DNA of 64,000 nucleotides from Chryseobacterium sp. ON_d1 (GTDB taxonomy: Bacteria; Bacteroidota; Bacteroidia; Flavobacteriales; Weeksellaceae). Under the pieces are notes generated by a model. That model was not told the origin of the DNA, did not search any database, and saw only the letters and a list, made by a program, of their open reading frames with translations. Below are positions 41,926-50,472 of the stretch, one piece after another. Location: positions 173,424-237,423 of the forward strand of contig NZ_BJTC01000011.1 in the NCBI RefSeq assembly GCF_006829085.1, read 5' to 3'. Each line of letters starts with the position of its first letter. The first letter of the stretch is position 1. Made by a program: the position numbers and the translations under genes.

Positions 41926-43083
41926 ATGAATAAAACTTTCAAAACATATGCTGTAATTTTCATCATTGTGATGGTTATTCTGGCATTGCTTGAGGTTAAC
42001 AAAAAAGAAACTACAGACTGGCGAAAGAACTTTGATATCAATGAAAAATCTCCGTTTGGGCTGTTTGTTTTTAATAATGAAGCGAAAGATCTTTTTAAAA
42101 ATAAGCTGAAGAAGGTGGAGCAGGTTCCTTATGAATATTACAGTCAGCACAAAAAAGGAGCTCATAATATTATTGTTATTGAAAACACCCTGGACAATGA
42201 GTCCTGGAAGAAAATACTGGGCCAGGTATCTGAAGGTTCAGATGCATTTCTGATGGTGACCCGTATGCCTAAAGAAATTTCAGACAGTATCGGATATTAC
42301 GATTCGGAAATATCTTTTGAAGAACAAAATGTCTTGAAACTTACCGATAAAAAATACCAGAATGATTTTATCAGATTAGATAAATTTCCATCAGGAAGAG
42401 GGTTTTCATTCATCAAACCTAAAGTTGAAGTACTTGGGAAAACGGTTGAGAAAAAGAATACAGATCAGGCCAATTTTATTAAAGTTAAATTTGGGAAAGG
42501 ATATATTTATGCCCATACAGAACCTCTTTTTCTGACCAACTACTATCTTCTTAAACCAGGAAATGTAAAATATGCACAGGATGTATTTTCCTATCTTCAG
42601 GATAGGGAAACCCTTTGGTTCGTCGCCGGTAAAAGTTCAGCGTCACGTTTCTTTATGCGGTTTATATTGTCAAAACCTGCTTTGAAATATGCGTGGTGGA
42701 TATTTTTAGGAGGCCTTATTCTTTTTATTTTCTTTAATGCCAAAAGAAAGCAGAGAATAGTCCCTGTAATAGAGCCATTGAGAAATACGTCCCTGGATTT
42801 TGTAAAAAGTATTGGAAATCTGTATCTTCAGGAAGGTGATTTCCATGATATGATGGCAAAGAAAGCTCAGTATTTTCTGAATAAAGTAAGAATGGATCTG
42901 TTAATAGATACTCAGAATCTGGATGAGGAATTTGCTAAAAAACTGCATCTTAAAACAGGGAAAACCATGGAGATGATCAATGAAGCGATAGGGCTTATCA
43001 AAAAAGCTCAGGACCCTTATGCCAGTGTAATGAAGGAAGACCTTACAAGGATTAATAAGCTTCTTGATGAAATAATTAAATAA
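41926..43083 (+). CDS. DUF4350 domain-containing protein
   Basis: A 385-residue protein with an N-terminal membrane anchor (AVIFIIVMVILALLEV), a ~220-residue extracytoplasmic DUF4350-type domain that resembles a ThuA/GATase-like sensor (SPFGLFVFNNEAKDLF, FGKGYIYAHTEPLFLTNYYL), a second helix near residue 255 (YAWWIFLGGLILFIFFN) and a cytoplasmic helical tail. Together with DUF4129, MoxR and DUF58 it forms a conserved Bacteroidota gene set of unknown purpose. Confidence 0.8.
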   Translation: MNKTFKTYAVIFIIVMVILALLEVNKKETTDWRKNFDINEKSPFGLFVFNNEAKDLFKNKLKKVEQVPYEYYSQHKKGAHNIIVIENTLDNESWKKILGQVSEGSDAFLMVTRMPKEISDSIGYYDSEISFEEQNVLKLTDKKYQNDFIRLDKFPSGRGFSFIKPKVEVLGKTVEKKNTDQANFIKVKFGKGYIYAHTEPLFLTNYYLLKPGNVKYAQDVFSYLQDRETLWFVAGKSSASRFFMRFILSKPALKYAWWIFLGGLILFIFFNAKRKQRIVPVIEPLRNTSLDFVKSIGNLYLQEGDFHDMMAKKAQYFLNKVRMDLLIDTQNLDEEFAKKLHLKTGKTMEMINEAIGLIKKAQDPYASVMKEDLTRINKLLDEIIK

Positions 43084-43154
43084 CAAAAATAATAATATGA
43101 CGATATAGCAGTCCCTGTGATAATGATAATTATTCATGCAAAGGATAATCGTTA

Positions 43155-43181
43155 ATTTGGTACGTCGCTAGATTGGTAAAA
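43155..43181. repeat. Single word-repeat arm (ttggtac..gctagattggtaaa)
   Basis: The stretch at 43156-43180 resembles the right arm of the inverted repeat at 52092-52118 (gattgatacattggtaaatt). Only one arm is present here, in the 109-base gap before moxR. It may be a decayed unit. Confidence 0.35.
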
Positions 43182-43192
43182 TAAAATGTATT

Positions 43193-44224
43193 ATGGAAAA
43201 CTTTGATAACCCAAATATAGAAAACCCAAGCTCTATAAATCTGAATAAACAGGAAGAGCCGTTTCATTCGAGAATCGATATGATTGAGCTCCGTACAAGT
43301 TTGGAGAAAGTAAAATCAGAAATTGGAAAAGTGATCGTAGGACAGGAGAAAATGATAGAACATCTTTTGGCAGCATTACTTTCAAACGGACATGTTCTTA
43401 TCGAGGGAGTTCCCGGTGTGGCCAAAACGATAACAGCAAAACTATTGGCTAAAACCATTGATGTTGGTTTCAGCAGAATTCAGTTTACACCGGATCTTAT
43501 GCCTTCTGATATCCTTGGAACATCTGTATTTAATGTGAAAAACTCAGAATTTGAATTTAAAAAAGGACCTGTCTTCTCCAATTTCATCCTGATTGATGAG
43601 ATCAACCGATCGCCTGCAAAAACGCAGTCTGCATTGTTTGAGGTGATGGAAGAAAGGCAGATCACAATGGATGGGATACGGTATACTATGGAAGAACCTT
43701 TTCTTGTTATAGCAACACAGAACCCTATAGAACATGAAGGAACGTACAGGCTTCCGGAGGCACAGCTAGACCGTTTTCTATTTAAGATCAATGTAGGATA
43801 TCCTAATCTTGAACAGGAAATAGAGATTATTAAAAATCAGCATGAAAGTAAAAAAGAAGATAAAACGGAAGGGATCAGCCGAGTTATCACAGCTGAACAA
43901 TTGAAAAACTATCAACATCTGGTTAAAGAGATTATAGTGGAAGCCCAGCTGATGGAATATATTGCTAAAATTATCATCAATACAAGAGAAAACCAGTTTT
44001 TATATTTGGGAGCTTCCCCGCGGGCTTCCCTGGCACTTCTTACTGCCTCAAAGGCATTTGCAGCTATCAGAGGAAGAGATTTTGTAACTCCTGAAGATAT
44101 TAAAGAGGCAAGTTATGCTGTGTTGAGACACAGAGTAATTGTATCTCCTGAAAGAGAAATGGAAGGTCTTACTGCAGATGAAATTATCCGTCAGATTTTA
44201 GAAGGAATAGAGATTCCCAGGTAG
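43193..44224 (+). CDS. MoxR-family AAA+ ATPase
   Basis: A 343-residue AAA+ ATPase of the MoxR class, chaperone-like enzymes that help mature or insert cofactors and metal ions into partner proteins that carry von Willebrand A domains. Walker A is GVPGVAKTI, Walker B LIDEINRSPAKTQ, sensor region ATQNPIEHEGTYRLPEAQLD, followed by the lid domain (SPRASLALLTASKAFA). Its natural partner is the DUF58/vWA protein at 44705; the two are separated here only by an inserted repeat with a four-helix gene. Confidence 0.9.
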   Translation: MENFDNPNIENPSSINLNKQEEPFHSRIDMIELRTSLEKVKSEIGKVIVGQEKMIEHLLAALLSNGHVLIEGVPGVAKTITAKLLAKTIDVGFSRIQFTPDLMPSDILGTSVFNVKNSEFEFKKGPVFSNFILIDEINRSPAKTQSALFEVMEERQITMDGIRYTMEEPFLVIATQNPIEHEGTYRLPEAQLDRFLFKINVGYPNLEQEIEIIKNQHESKKEDKTEGISRVITAEQLKNYQHLVKEIIVEAQLMEYIAKIIINTRENQFLYLGASPRASLALLTASKAFAAIRGRDFVTPEDIKEASYAVLRHRVIVSPEREMEGLTADEIIRQILEGIEIPR

Positions 44225-44233
44225 ATAATAGTT

Positions 44234-44695
44234 GGCAGGTAGCAGGTGATAGTGGTGAATGTTTAATAGTTACAAAATTATCATATATGGCAAATTTTAA
44301 AGAGCTTTTAGTTTGGCAGAAATCGATTGACTTTGTTACTGAAATCTATAGAATTACTGAAGCATTTCCCAAAACCGAAATCTATGGATTAATATCACAA
44401 ATCAAACGAGCCGCCATTTCTATACCCTCCAATATTGCAGAAGAAAACTCAAGAAGAAGTAAACCTGATTATCTGCAATTTTTAAAAATATCAAGAGGTA
44501 GTTGTGCAGAAGTAAAAACACAATTAATTATTTCAAAAAATCTCGGTTTTTTAAATGAAGATGATTATTTGAAACTAAATCAGGAGATTATAGATATATC
44601 TAAAATGTTGAATGGACTCATTTATTCTCTACAATAATAATGAATATAAAAAAGCTAATAAACGACCACCTAAAACCTTTCATCTGCAACCTGCA
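44234..44695. repeat. Imperfect inverted repeat enclosing the second four-helix-bundle gene
   Basis: The left arm 44234-44249 (ggcaggtagcaggtga) and right arm 44680-44695 (tcatctgcaacctgca) match in inverted orientation at 13 of 16 bases. Further gcaggt/acctgc words extend either arm. The unit fills the gap between moxR and the DUF58 gene. Its words are those of the gene-less unit at 24676-24806. Confidence 0.65.
44287..44637 (+). CDS. Four-helix bundle protein (S23/IVP family), second copy
   Basis: A 116-residue member of the S23/IVP family: FKELLVWQKSIDFVTEIYRI, then IYGLISQIKRAAISIPSNIA, then SKPDYLQFLKISRGSCAEVK. It is a clearer match to the family than the copy at 8214 and is only distantly related to it, so this is not a recent duplication. 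It interrupts what is elsewhere a contiguous moxR-DUF58 pair and is bracketed by inverted-repeat arms. Function unknown. Confidence 0.9.
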   Translation: MANFKELLVWQKSIDFVTEIYRITEAFPKTEIYGLISQIKRAAISIPSNIAEENSRRSKPDYLQFLKISRGSCAEVKTQLIISKNLGFLNEDDYLKLNQEIIDISKMLNGLIYSLQ

Positions 44696-44704
44696 ACCTA
44701 ACCA

Positions 44705-46027
44705 ATGAAAAACTTATACATCAATACCCGTTTCTTTTTTACGCTCATCGGAGTGGGGATACTGTATGTTCTGGCATTTTTCTTTCCAGTGCTGATGTGG
44801 GTAGCCCATATTGCGCTGTTGATTTCTTTTCTGGCAGCAATGGTAGATTTTCTGTTGCTTTTTAATCAAAAGAATGCCTTACAGGTGCAAAGAATTTTGC
44901 CGGAAAAATTGTCCAATGGGGATGAAAATTTTGTGAAAATTGACATCAAAAATAATTACAGCTTTACTCTATCTACTAGGATTATTGATGAAATTCCGTT
45001 CCAGTTTCAGAAAAGAGATTTTCTGATTAAAAAACAGATTGCTTCAGGAGCAAATACATTTTTTCAGTATTCATTAGAGCCTAAAGAAAGGGGAGAATAT
45101 CATTTTGGAGGTTTGAATGTTTACGCATCATCACCATTGGGATTCATCTCAAAAAGATTTATTTTCCAGAAAGATGCCATGCTGCCTTCTTATCCGTCTT
45201 TCATTCATCTCAGAAAATATGAGCTGATGGCCATTCAGAGTGAGTTTTTATTAGGTGGAATCAAGAGAGTCAGAAAACTGGGACACACCATGGAGTTTGA
45301 GCAGATCAAAGAATATGTTCCCGGAGATGATATCAGAACGATCAACTGGAAAGCAACATCAAAAACAAACCGCCTGATGGTTAATCAGTTTCAGGATGAA
45401 AAATCACAGCGCATCTTTATGCTGATAGACAAAGGAAGGACGATGAAAATGCCTTTCAATGGATTAAGCCTGCTGGATTATTCCATTAATGCAACCATGG
45501 CATTGTCTCATATCATTTTGAGAAAAGGAGACAGAGCCGGAATGATGACTTTTTCTAAAAAAGCTGAAAATAAAATTGCTGCTGATAATAAATCCGGACA
45601 ATTGAAAAAAATCTCAGAAGCACTCTATAATATTAAAACTGATTTCTTTGAAAGCGACTTCAACCGCTTGTACCAGGATGTAAAATATTCTATCAATCAA
45701 AGAAGTTTAATTTTGCTTTTCACGAATTTTGAAACCCTGGACGGACTGAACCGCCAGCTGAAATATCTTCGCGGAATTGCGAAAAACCATTTGCTGGTAG
45801 TTGTATTCTTCAAAAATTCTGAACTGCAGACGCTGATCAACAAAAATCCTGAAAATATGCAGGAAATCTATGATGAGATTATTAGTGAAAAATTCGAATT
45901 TGAAAAGAAACTGATCATCCAGGAACTTCGTAAATATGGGATCTATACCGTATATACACTTCCTGAGAATTTGAATATCGATGTTATCAATAAATATCTG
46001 GAGATAAAAGCGAGAGGAATTTTATAA
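44705..46027 (+). CDS. DUF58 domain (vWA-type) membrane protein
   Basis: A 440-residue protein with two membrane helices at the N-terminus (FFFTLIGVGILYVLAFFFPV and HIALLISFLAAMVDFLLL), a beta-rich region and the DUF58 core (YVPGDDIRTINWKATSKTNR) followed by a von Willebrand A-like fold (FMLIDKGRTMKMPF, DYSINATMALSHIILRKGDR). The MIDAS-type metal site appears altered, with DKGRT in place of DxSxS. It is the expected client of the MoxR ATPase. It is the last gene of the cluster, followed 27 bases later by an OsmC-family gene. Confidence 0.85.
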   Translation: MKNLYINTRFFFTLIGVGILYVLAFFFPVLMWVAHIALLISFLAAMVDFLLLFNQKNALQVQRILPEKLSNGDENFVKIDIKNNYSFTLSTRIIDEIPFQFQKRDFLIKKQIASGANTFFQYSLEPKERGEYHFGGLNVYASSPLGFISKRFIFQKDAMLPSYPSFIHLRKYELMAIQSEFLLGGIKRVRKLGHTMEFEQIKEYVPGDDIRTINWKATSKTNRLMVNQFQDEKSQRIFMLIDKGRTMKMPFNGLSLLDYSINATMALSHIILRKGDRAGMMTFSKKAENKIAADNKSGQLKKISEALYNIKTDFFESDFNRLYQDVKYSINQRSLILLFTNFETLDGLNRQLKYLRGIAKNHLLVVVFFKNSELQTLINKNPENMQEIYDEIISEKFEFEKKLIIQELRKYGIYTVYTLPENLNIDVINKYLEIKARGIL

Positions 46028-46054
46028 CTTTGCAGAAGCAATAAGCAATACAAA

Positions 46055-46474
46055 ATGAAAATTACACTTAACAGAATAAACGACGATTTTTTATTTGAAT
46101 GTACCAATGCTCAAGGAAATTCAATTCTTTTGGATAATACTTCCCAGCCGGGAGCAAAAGGAGTTTCTCCAATGGAAAGTGTACTGATGGCAGTGGCTGG
46201 ATGCAGCGGAATTGATGTAGTTTCTATTCTGAAAAAGCAGCGTCAGGAAATCAAAAGTTTTCAGGCAGAGGTAGAAGGAGAAAGAGTACAGGTAGAAGAT
46301 GCGAAACCTTTTAAATCCATTAATGTTAAATTTCTTTTGGAAGGAGAAATTGATCCTAAAAAGGCACTAAAAGCTGCGGAGCTTTCTTTTGAAAAATACT
46401 GTTCTGTATCAAAAACTTTAGAACCGAATGTAGAAATCGGATATGAGGTATATGTGAACGGAGAAAAAATTTAA
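46055..46474 (+). CDS. OsmC-family protein
   Basis: A 139-residue OsmC/Ohr-superfamily protein. The conserved features are the GVSPMESVLMAVAGCSGID segment with one catalytic Cys and a second Cys in AELSFEKYCSVSKTL, which together form the peroxide-reducing thiol pair. It is of the general YhfA-like type rather than Ohr. It likely reduces organic hydroperoxides or handles reactive thiols. It lies 27 bases after the DUF58 gene and ends at a bidirectional terminator. Confidence 0.85.
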   Translation: MKITLNRINDDFLFECTNAQGNSILLDNTSQPGAKGVSPMESVLMAVAGCSGIDVVSILKKQRQEIKSFQAEVEGERVQVEDAKPFKSINVKFLLEGEIDPKKALKAAELSFEKYCSVSKTLEPNVEIGYEVYVNGEKI

Positions 46475-46490
46475 TCTCTCATTAAAAAAA

Positions 46491-46525
46491 ATAGAAAAGC
46501 CGGATGAATCATCCGGCTTTTCTAT
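46491..46525. terminator. Bidirectional terminator between osmC-like and GH63 genes
   Basis: Exact 17-base arms from ATAGAAAAGCCGGATGA (46491-46507) to TCATCCGGCTTTTCTAT (46509-46525), with the loop formed by the central bases. A-rich left and T-rich right ends serve both strands. Confidence 0.8.
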
Positions 46526-46552
46526 TGCCTATTACTAATTACTCATTCTCAT

Positions 46553-49168
46553 CTAGAAGGTAAGTCTTGGTTTTATAAGTTTCGCCACAGTGGCAGTCCA
46601 TCCTGTCTGGTGAGAAGCCCCTACACCCCGGCCGTTATCTCCATGAAAATATTCAAAGAATGTGATATAATCCCTGAAATGTTCATCATAATTGAACTTC
46701 GGATTACCTCCATTGAAGGCCCGCTGCCCATGCTCATCTTTTAAGAATATCGAACAGAGTCTTTTGCTGATATTCTGAGCCACTTCATCAAGATTTTTTT
46801 TATCACCGCTTCCCGTTGGAAGTTCTACTTTCAGGCTGTTTCCATAATAATAGTGGAAACGCTGCAGGCTTTCTACAATCAGAAAGTTAATAGGAAACCA
46901 GATAGGGCCTCGCCAGTTGCTGTTTCCGCCAAACATCCGGCTGTCACTTTCTGCTGGCGTATAGTACACTATATTTTCAGTTCCATGTACTGAGAATATA
47001 AAGGGATTTTCCTCATATACCTTAGACATGGCCCGGATTCCGTAAGTACTTAAAAATTCTTTTTCGTCAAGCATTCTGGTCAGAACTTTAGTAAGCCTGT
47101 TTTTGCGGAGGATACTCATCAGATGTTTTCTTCCGTGGCCTTCCTCATCCCAGTGGGAAACAAGTTTCGTGAGCTCCGGTTTATTTTTTAAGATCCATTC
47201 CATTCTGCTTCTGAAATTAGGCATCTTTTCCAATAAACGGTGGTCTACAATCTCAACGGCAAACATGGGGATCAAACCTACAATACTTCTTAATCTCAAA
47301 GAAACGCTGTCTCCGTTTCCAAGCTGAAGCACATCATAGAAAAATCCGTCCTCCTCATTCCAAAGACCCTTTGTTCCTTCACCGAGATTTTCCATAGCTT
47401 CAGCGATGTAAAGATAATGCTCAAAAAACTTGATCGCCATATCTTCATATACCTGATAATATTGAGCAAGTTCCATTGCAATGCGCATCATATTCAATGC
47501 ATACATGGCCATCCAGCTTGTTCCGTCAGCCTGTTCAAGATGTTGGCCATCCTTTAATTCTATATTTCGGTCAAAAGCACCGATATTATCAAGGCCAAGG
47601 AAGCCCCCGCCAAAGATATTTTTGCCGTTTTTGTCTTTTCGGTTTACCCACCATGTGAAATTGAGAAGCAGTTTCTGGAATACTTTCTCTAAGAATAATA
47701 AATCTGGTTTTCCATTATTTTTTTCATCAATTTTAAAAACACGGAAGCATGACCAGGCATGCACAGGCGGATTTACATCACTCATATTCCACTCATAGGC
47801 AGGAAGCTGTCCGTTAGGATGCATATACCATTCTTTGGTAAGCAATAAAAGCTGTCCCTTAGCAAATTCAGCATCAATGATAGAAAAAGGAACACAGTGA
47901 AATGCCAGATCCCACGTCGCATACCATGGATATTCCCATTTGTCAGGCATGGAAATAATATCCTTGTTGTGGAGATGATTCCATTCCGTATTTCTTACAT
48001 ATTCGTTGAAGTTTCTTGGAGCTTCAAAGTTAGGATCTCCTTTCAGCCATTTTCCAATATTGTAATGATAGAATTGTTTATTCCAGAGAAGCCCGGCAAA
48101 AGCCTGTCTCTGAACATTTCTTTCATCTTCATTGACGGTATCATTCTGAATTTCGCTATAAAACTCTTCAGCTTCGGCTTGCCTTACACTAAAAATAGTA
48201 TCAAAATTTTCAAAAGGTTCATCTTTTTCCTCAGGACATAGTCTGAATTCAAAAACTTTTGATTCCCCTGAACCCACAGTTTCATCTATAAGGAAAGATG
48301 CTTTTGTTCCTTTTTTTTCAGGATTTATGGTGTTCGCTTGATGGGTAATAAAATTATTGATCCCATCTTTGAAATAGGTGTTTTCAACGACGGGAGCTCC
48401 ATAAAGCTTTGAAGTATTCGTTTCATTATCACAAAATGCAGTTTCTGCATTTGTATTTCTGGAATAAAGCTTTTTGATTGAAATACTGTCATGGACTATA
48501 GTAATGCTTCCGTCATGGGAAGCACTCAGCTCTGCCTTGTAGGTATTATATCCCCATTTCCAGTTATTTCTGAACCATACAGTAGGTGCCACCACAATAG
48601 GGGCATCATGCTGGCTTCGGTTGCAGATCGTTACTCTGGCCAGAATATCATTGTGATCGGCCTTACAGTATTCAATGAAAATATCGAAATACTCATCATT
48701 ATCAAAAATACCGGTATCGAAAAGCTCATATTCAGGTTCTTTTTTGCCGCGTTTTCCATTCTCAATAAGAATATCATCATACGGAAACTCATTGATCGGA
48801 TATTTGTAAACCATCTTCATATAGCTATGAGTAGGTGTATTATCCAGATAATAAAAGATTTCTTTGATGTCTTCCCCATGATTTCCCTGAGGATTGCTCA
48901 AACCAAAGAATCGTTCTTTTACCATTTTATCTTTCTTGTTCCAGAACGAAAAGGCAAAACATAAAAGCTGCTTTACATCAGAAATTCCGGCAATACCTTC
49001 TTCACCCCAGCGGTAAGCATAGCTTTCAGCATTATTATGATTGGTAAAATTCCAGGCATTCCCGTTCGGGCTATAATCTTCGCGTACATTTCCCCACTGC
49101 CGGTTGCTTACATAAGGTCCCCAGTTTTTCCATTTGGTATCTTGTAATCTTTCTTTTTCGGCGGTCAT
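46553..49168 (-). CDS. GH63-like glucosidase (MGH1-type)
   Basis: An 871-residue cytoplasmic-looking enzyme (no signal peptide) of the glycoside hydrolase family 63/MGH1 type, related to processing alpha-glucosidases and bacterial mannosylglycerate- or glucosylglycerate-type hydrolases. It has an N-terminal beta-sandwich region (to about residue 330) and an (alpha/alpha)6 barrel. Barrel motifs include YPWYATWDLAFHCVPFSI, LPAYEWNMSDVNPPVHAW, GTSWMAMYALNMMRIA and GRGVGASHQTGWTATVAKL at the C-terminus. Substrate unknown. It stands alone between a terminator and the SAM-riboswitch region, in which its own promoter must lie. Confidence 0.85.
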   Translation of the reverse strand: MTAEKERLQDTKWKNWGPYVSNRQWGNVREDYSPNGNAWNFTNHNNAESYAYRWGEEGIAGISDVKQLLCFAFSFWNKKDKMVKERFFGLSNPQGNHGEDIKEIFYYLDNTPTHSYMKMVYKYPINEFPYDDILIENGKRGKKEPEYELFDTGIFDNDEYFDIFIEYCKADHNDILARVTICNRSQHDAPIVVAPTVWFRNNWKWGYNTYKAELSASHDGSITIVHDSISIKKLYSRNTNAETAFCDNETNTSKLYGAPVVENTYFKDGINNFITHQANTINPEKKGTKASFLIDETVGSGESKVFEFRLCPEEKDEPFENFDTIFSVRQAEAEEFYSEIQNDTVNEDERNVQRQAFAGLLWNKQFYHYNIGKWLKGDPNFEAPRNFNEYVRNTEWNHLHNKDIISMPDKWEYPWYATWDLAFHCVPFSIIDAEFAKGQLLLLTKEWYMHPNGQLPAYEWNMSDVNPPVHAWSCFRVFKIDEKNNGKPDLLFLEKVFQKLLLNFTWWVNRKDKNGKNIFGGGFLGLDNIGAFDRNIELKDGQHLEQADGTSWMAMYALNMMRIAMELAQYYQVYEDMAIKFFEHYLYIAEAMENLGEGTKGLWNEEDGFFYDVLQLGNGDSVSLRLRSIVGLIPMFAVEIVDHRLLEKMPNFRSRMEWILKNKPELTKLVSHWDEEGHGRKHLMSILRKNRLTKVLTRMLDEKEFLSTYGIRAMSKVYEENPFIFSVHGTENIVYYTPAESDSRMFGGNSNWRGPIWFPINFLIVESLQRFHYYYGNSLKVELPTGSGDKKNLDEVAQNISKRLCSIFLKDEHGQRAFNGGNPKFNYDEHFRDYITFFEYFHGDNGRGVGASHQTGWTATVAKLIKPRLTF

Positions 49169-49300
49169 ATCTCATCATTTTTCCATACGAAGTTAGTTTT
49201 TTTGACAGGTAATTCCAATTTTTTTCATCTGAATAATTATTAATATGGGCTTGAAATACTTGTATTTAAGGGCTTTTTTAAATATTAAAATAATTTTTTT

Positions 49301-49329
49301 TTGAAATTGAAAGAAAAGAATTACCTTTG
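49301..49329 (+). promoter_or_regulatory. Promoter of the SAM-riboswitch methionine operon
   Basis: TTG (49301-49303), an 18-base spacer and TACCTTTG (49322-49329) match the Bacteroidota consensus perfectly. It lies 30 bases before the riboswitch. Confidence 0.75.
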
Positions 49330-49358
49330 CACCATTCGTTCATTCAAATATTGAAAAT

Positions 49359-49463
49359 GTTATCAAGAAAGGTTGAGGGATTAGACCCTATGAAACCTTA
49401 GCAACCCTTTGCGGAAGCAAAGAAGGTGCTACGTTCTACCAAAAATAATTTTGGACAGATAAC
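49359..49463 (+). ncRNA. SAM riboswitch (S-box, SAM-I type)
   Basis: A P1 stem pairs GTTATC (49359-49364) with GATAAC (49458-49463). Inside are the S-box hallmarks AAAGGTTGAGGGATTAGACC (kink-turn side), ATGAAACCTTAGCAACCC and AAGGTGCTACGTTCTACC. It lies 60 bases upstream of metX. When SAM is plentiful the aptamer should turn off expression of the operon; no convincing terminator hairpin follows, so control at translation or by another route is likely. Confidence 0.9.
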
Positions 49464-49524
49464 TCACTGAAGTTCTTTTCAGCCATTTCCTGTGGCATTT
49501 TCAATTGTATTAAACATAATAGAA

Positions 49525-50472
49525 TTGAAAACAGAACTAAACTATATTAATCTTACGTATCAAACTTATTCCCAAAAGGAATACAATATCTCATTAAGCT
49601 ATCAGCTTTTTGGGAAAGATCTGTTTACAGCGCCCGTCATTTTAATCAATCATGCTCTTACCGGAAACTCAAATGTGTCCGGAGAAAAAGGCTGGTGGAA
49701 GCAGCTGGTAGGAGAAAATCAGATTGTTGATACCGATCAATATACTGTTCTGTGTTTCAACATACCCGGAAACGGTTATGACAATTTTTTAATTGAAGAC
49801 TATGAAGACTTTACCCCTTCAGATATCGCTGCGATATTCCTGAAAGGGCTTGAAGCTTTACAGATCAAAAAACTATATGCCATTATCGGAGGCTCTCTGG
49901 GAGGAGGAATTGCCTGGGAAATGCTTGCCCAGCAGCCGGATCTCGCAGAGATATTTATTCCCATTGCCTGCGATTACAGAACGCACGATTGGCTTCACTC
50001 ACAATGTCTGGTTCAGAAATTCTTATTAAATGATAATGAAGAACCATTACAGAAAGCGAGAATTCATGCCATGTTGTGTTACAGAACACCGCAGTCACTC
50101 AATGACAGATTTCAAAACCAATATAACCAGGAAAAACAGCGCCTGGAATCAGAAGACTGGCTGATTTATCATGGTAATGCTCTAAACGAAAGGTTTAGTT
50201 TAAAAGCTTATAAACTGATGAATCATCTCCTGATGAATATAAATGCTGATGAAACAGCACTGGAGAACATACAGGCACGAATGCGCATGATCTCCGTAGA
50301 TTCAGACTTATTTTTCCCGGCTTCTGAAATCCGGATGTGTTTTGAAAACTTAAAAGAGAAAAATAAGGATGTTTCTTATCACGAGATCCAATCTATACAC
50401 GGGCATGATGCCTTCCTAATGGAATATCAACAATTAAATAATATCATAAAAAACATTTTACAGGAAAAATGA
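49525..50472 (+). CDS. metX: Homoserine O-acetyltransferase-like alpha/beta hydrolase
   Basis: Activates homoserine as its O-acyl ester, the first committed step to methionine. The ~316-residue alpha/beta hydrolase has HALTGNSNVSG (oxyanion region), nucleophile GGSLGGGIAWEM, acid SVDSDLFFP and catalytic His in SIHGHDAFLMEYQ. No ATG exists at the 5' end: candidates are GTG 49492 and TTG 49525. I choose TTG because the family-like sequence begins at KTELNYINL. Position behind the SAM riboswitch fits the role. It overlaps the next gene by four bases. Confidence 0.85.
   Translation: MKTELNYINLTYQTYSQKEYNISLSYQLFGKDLFTAPVILINHALTGNSNVSGEKGWWKQLVGENQIVDTDQYTVLCFNIPGNGYDNFLIEDYEDFTPSDIAAIFLKGLEALQIKKLYAIIGGSLGGGIAWEMLAQQPDLAEIFIPIACDYRTHDWLHSQCLVQKFLLNDNEEPLQKARIHAMLCYRTPQSLNDRFQNQYNQEKQRLESEDWLIYHGNALNERFSLKAYKLMNHLLMNINADETALENIQARMRMISVDSDLFFPASEIRMCFENLKEKNKDVSYHEIQSIHGHDAFLMEYQQLNNIIKNILQEK

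Noticed and set aside
44234..44695. A 23S rRNA intervening sequence
   Set aside because: The flanks are protein-coding genes (moxR and DUF58), not rRNA; only the architecture is similar.
48491..48964. 157-codon plus-strand frame inside the GH63 gene
   Set aside because: It is antisense to a strongly supported enzyme gene and shows no domain or credible start signal.
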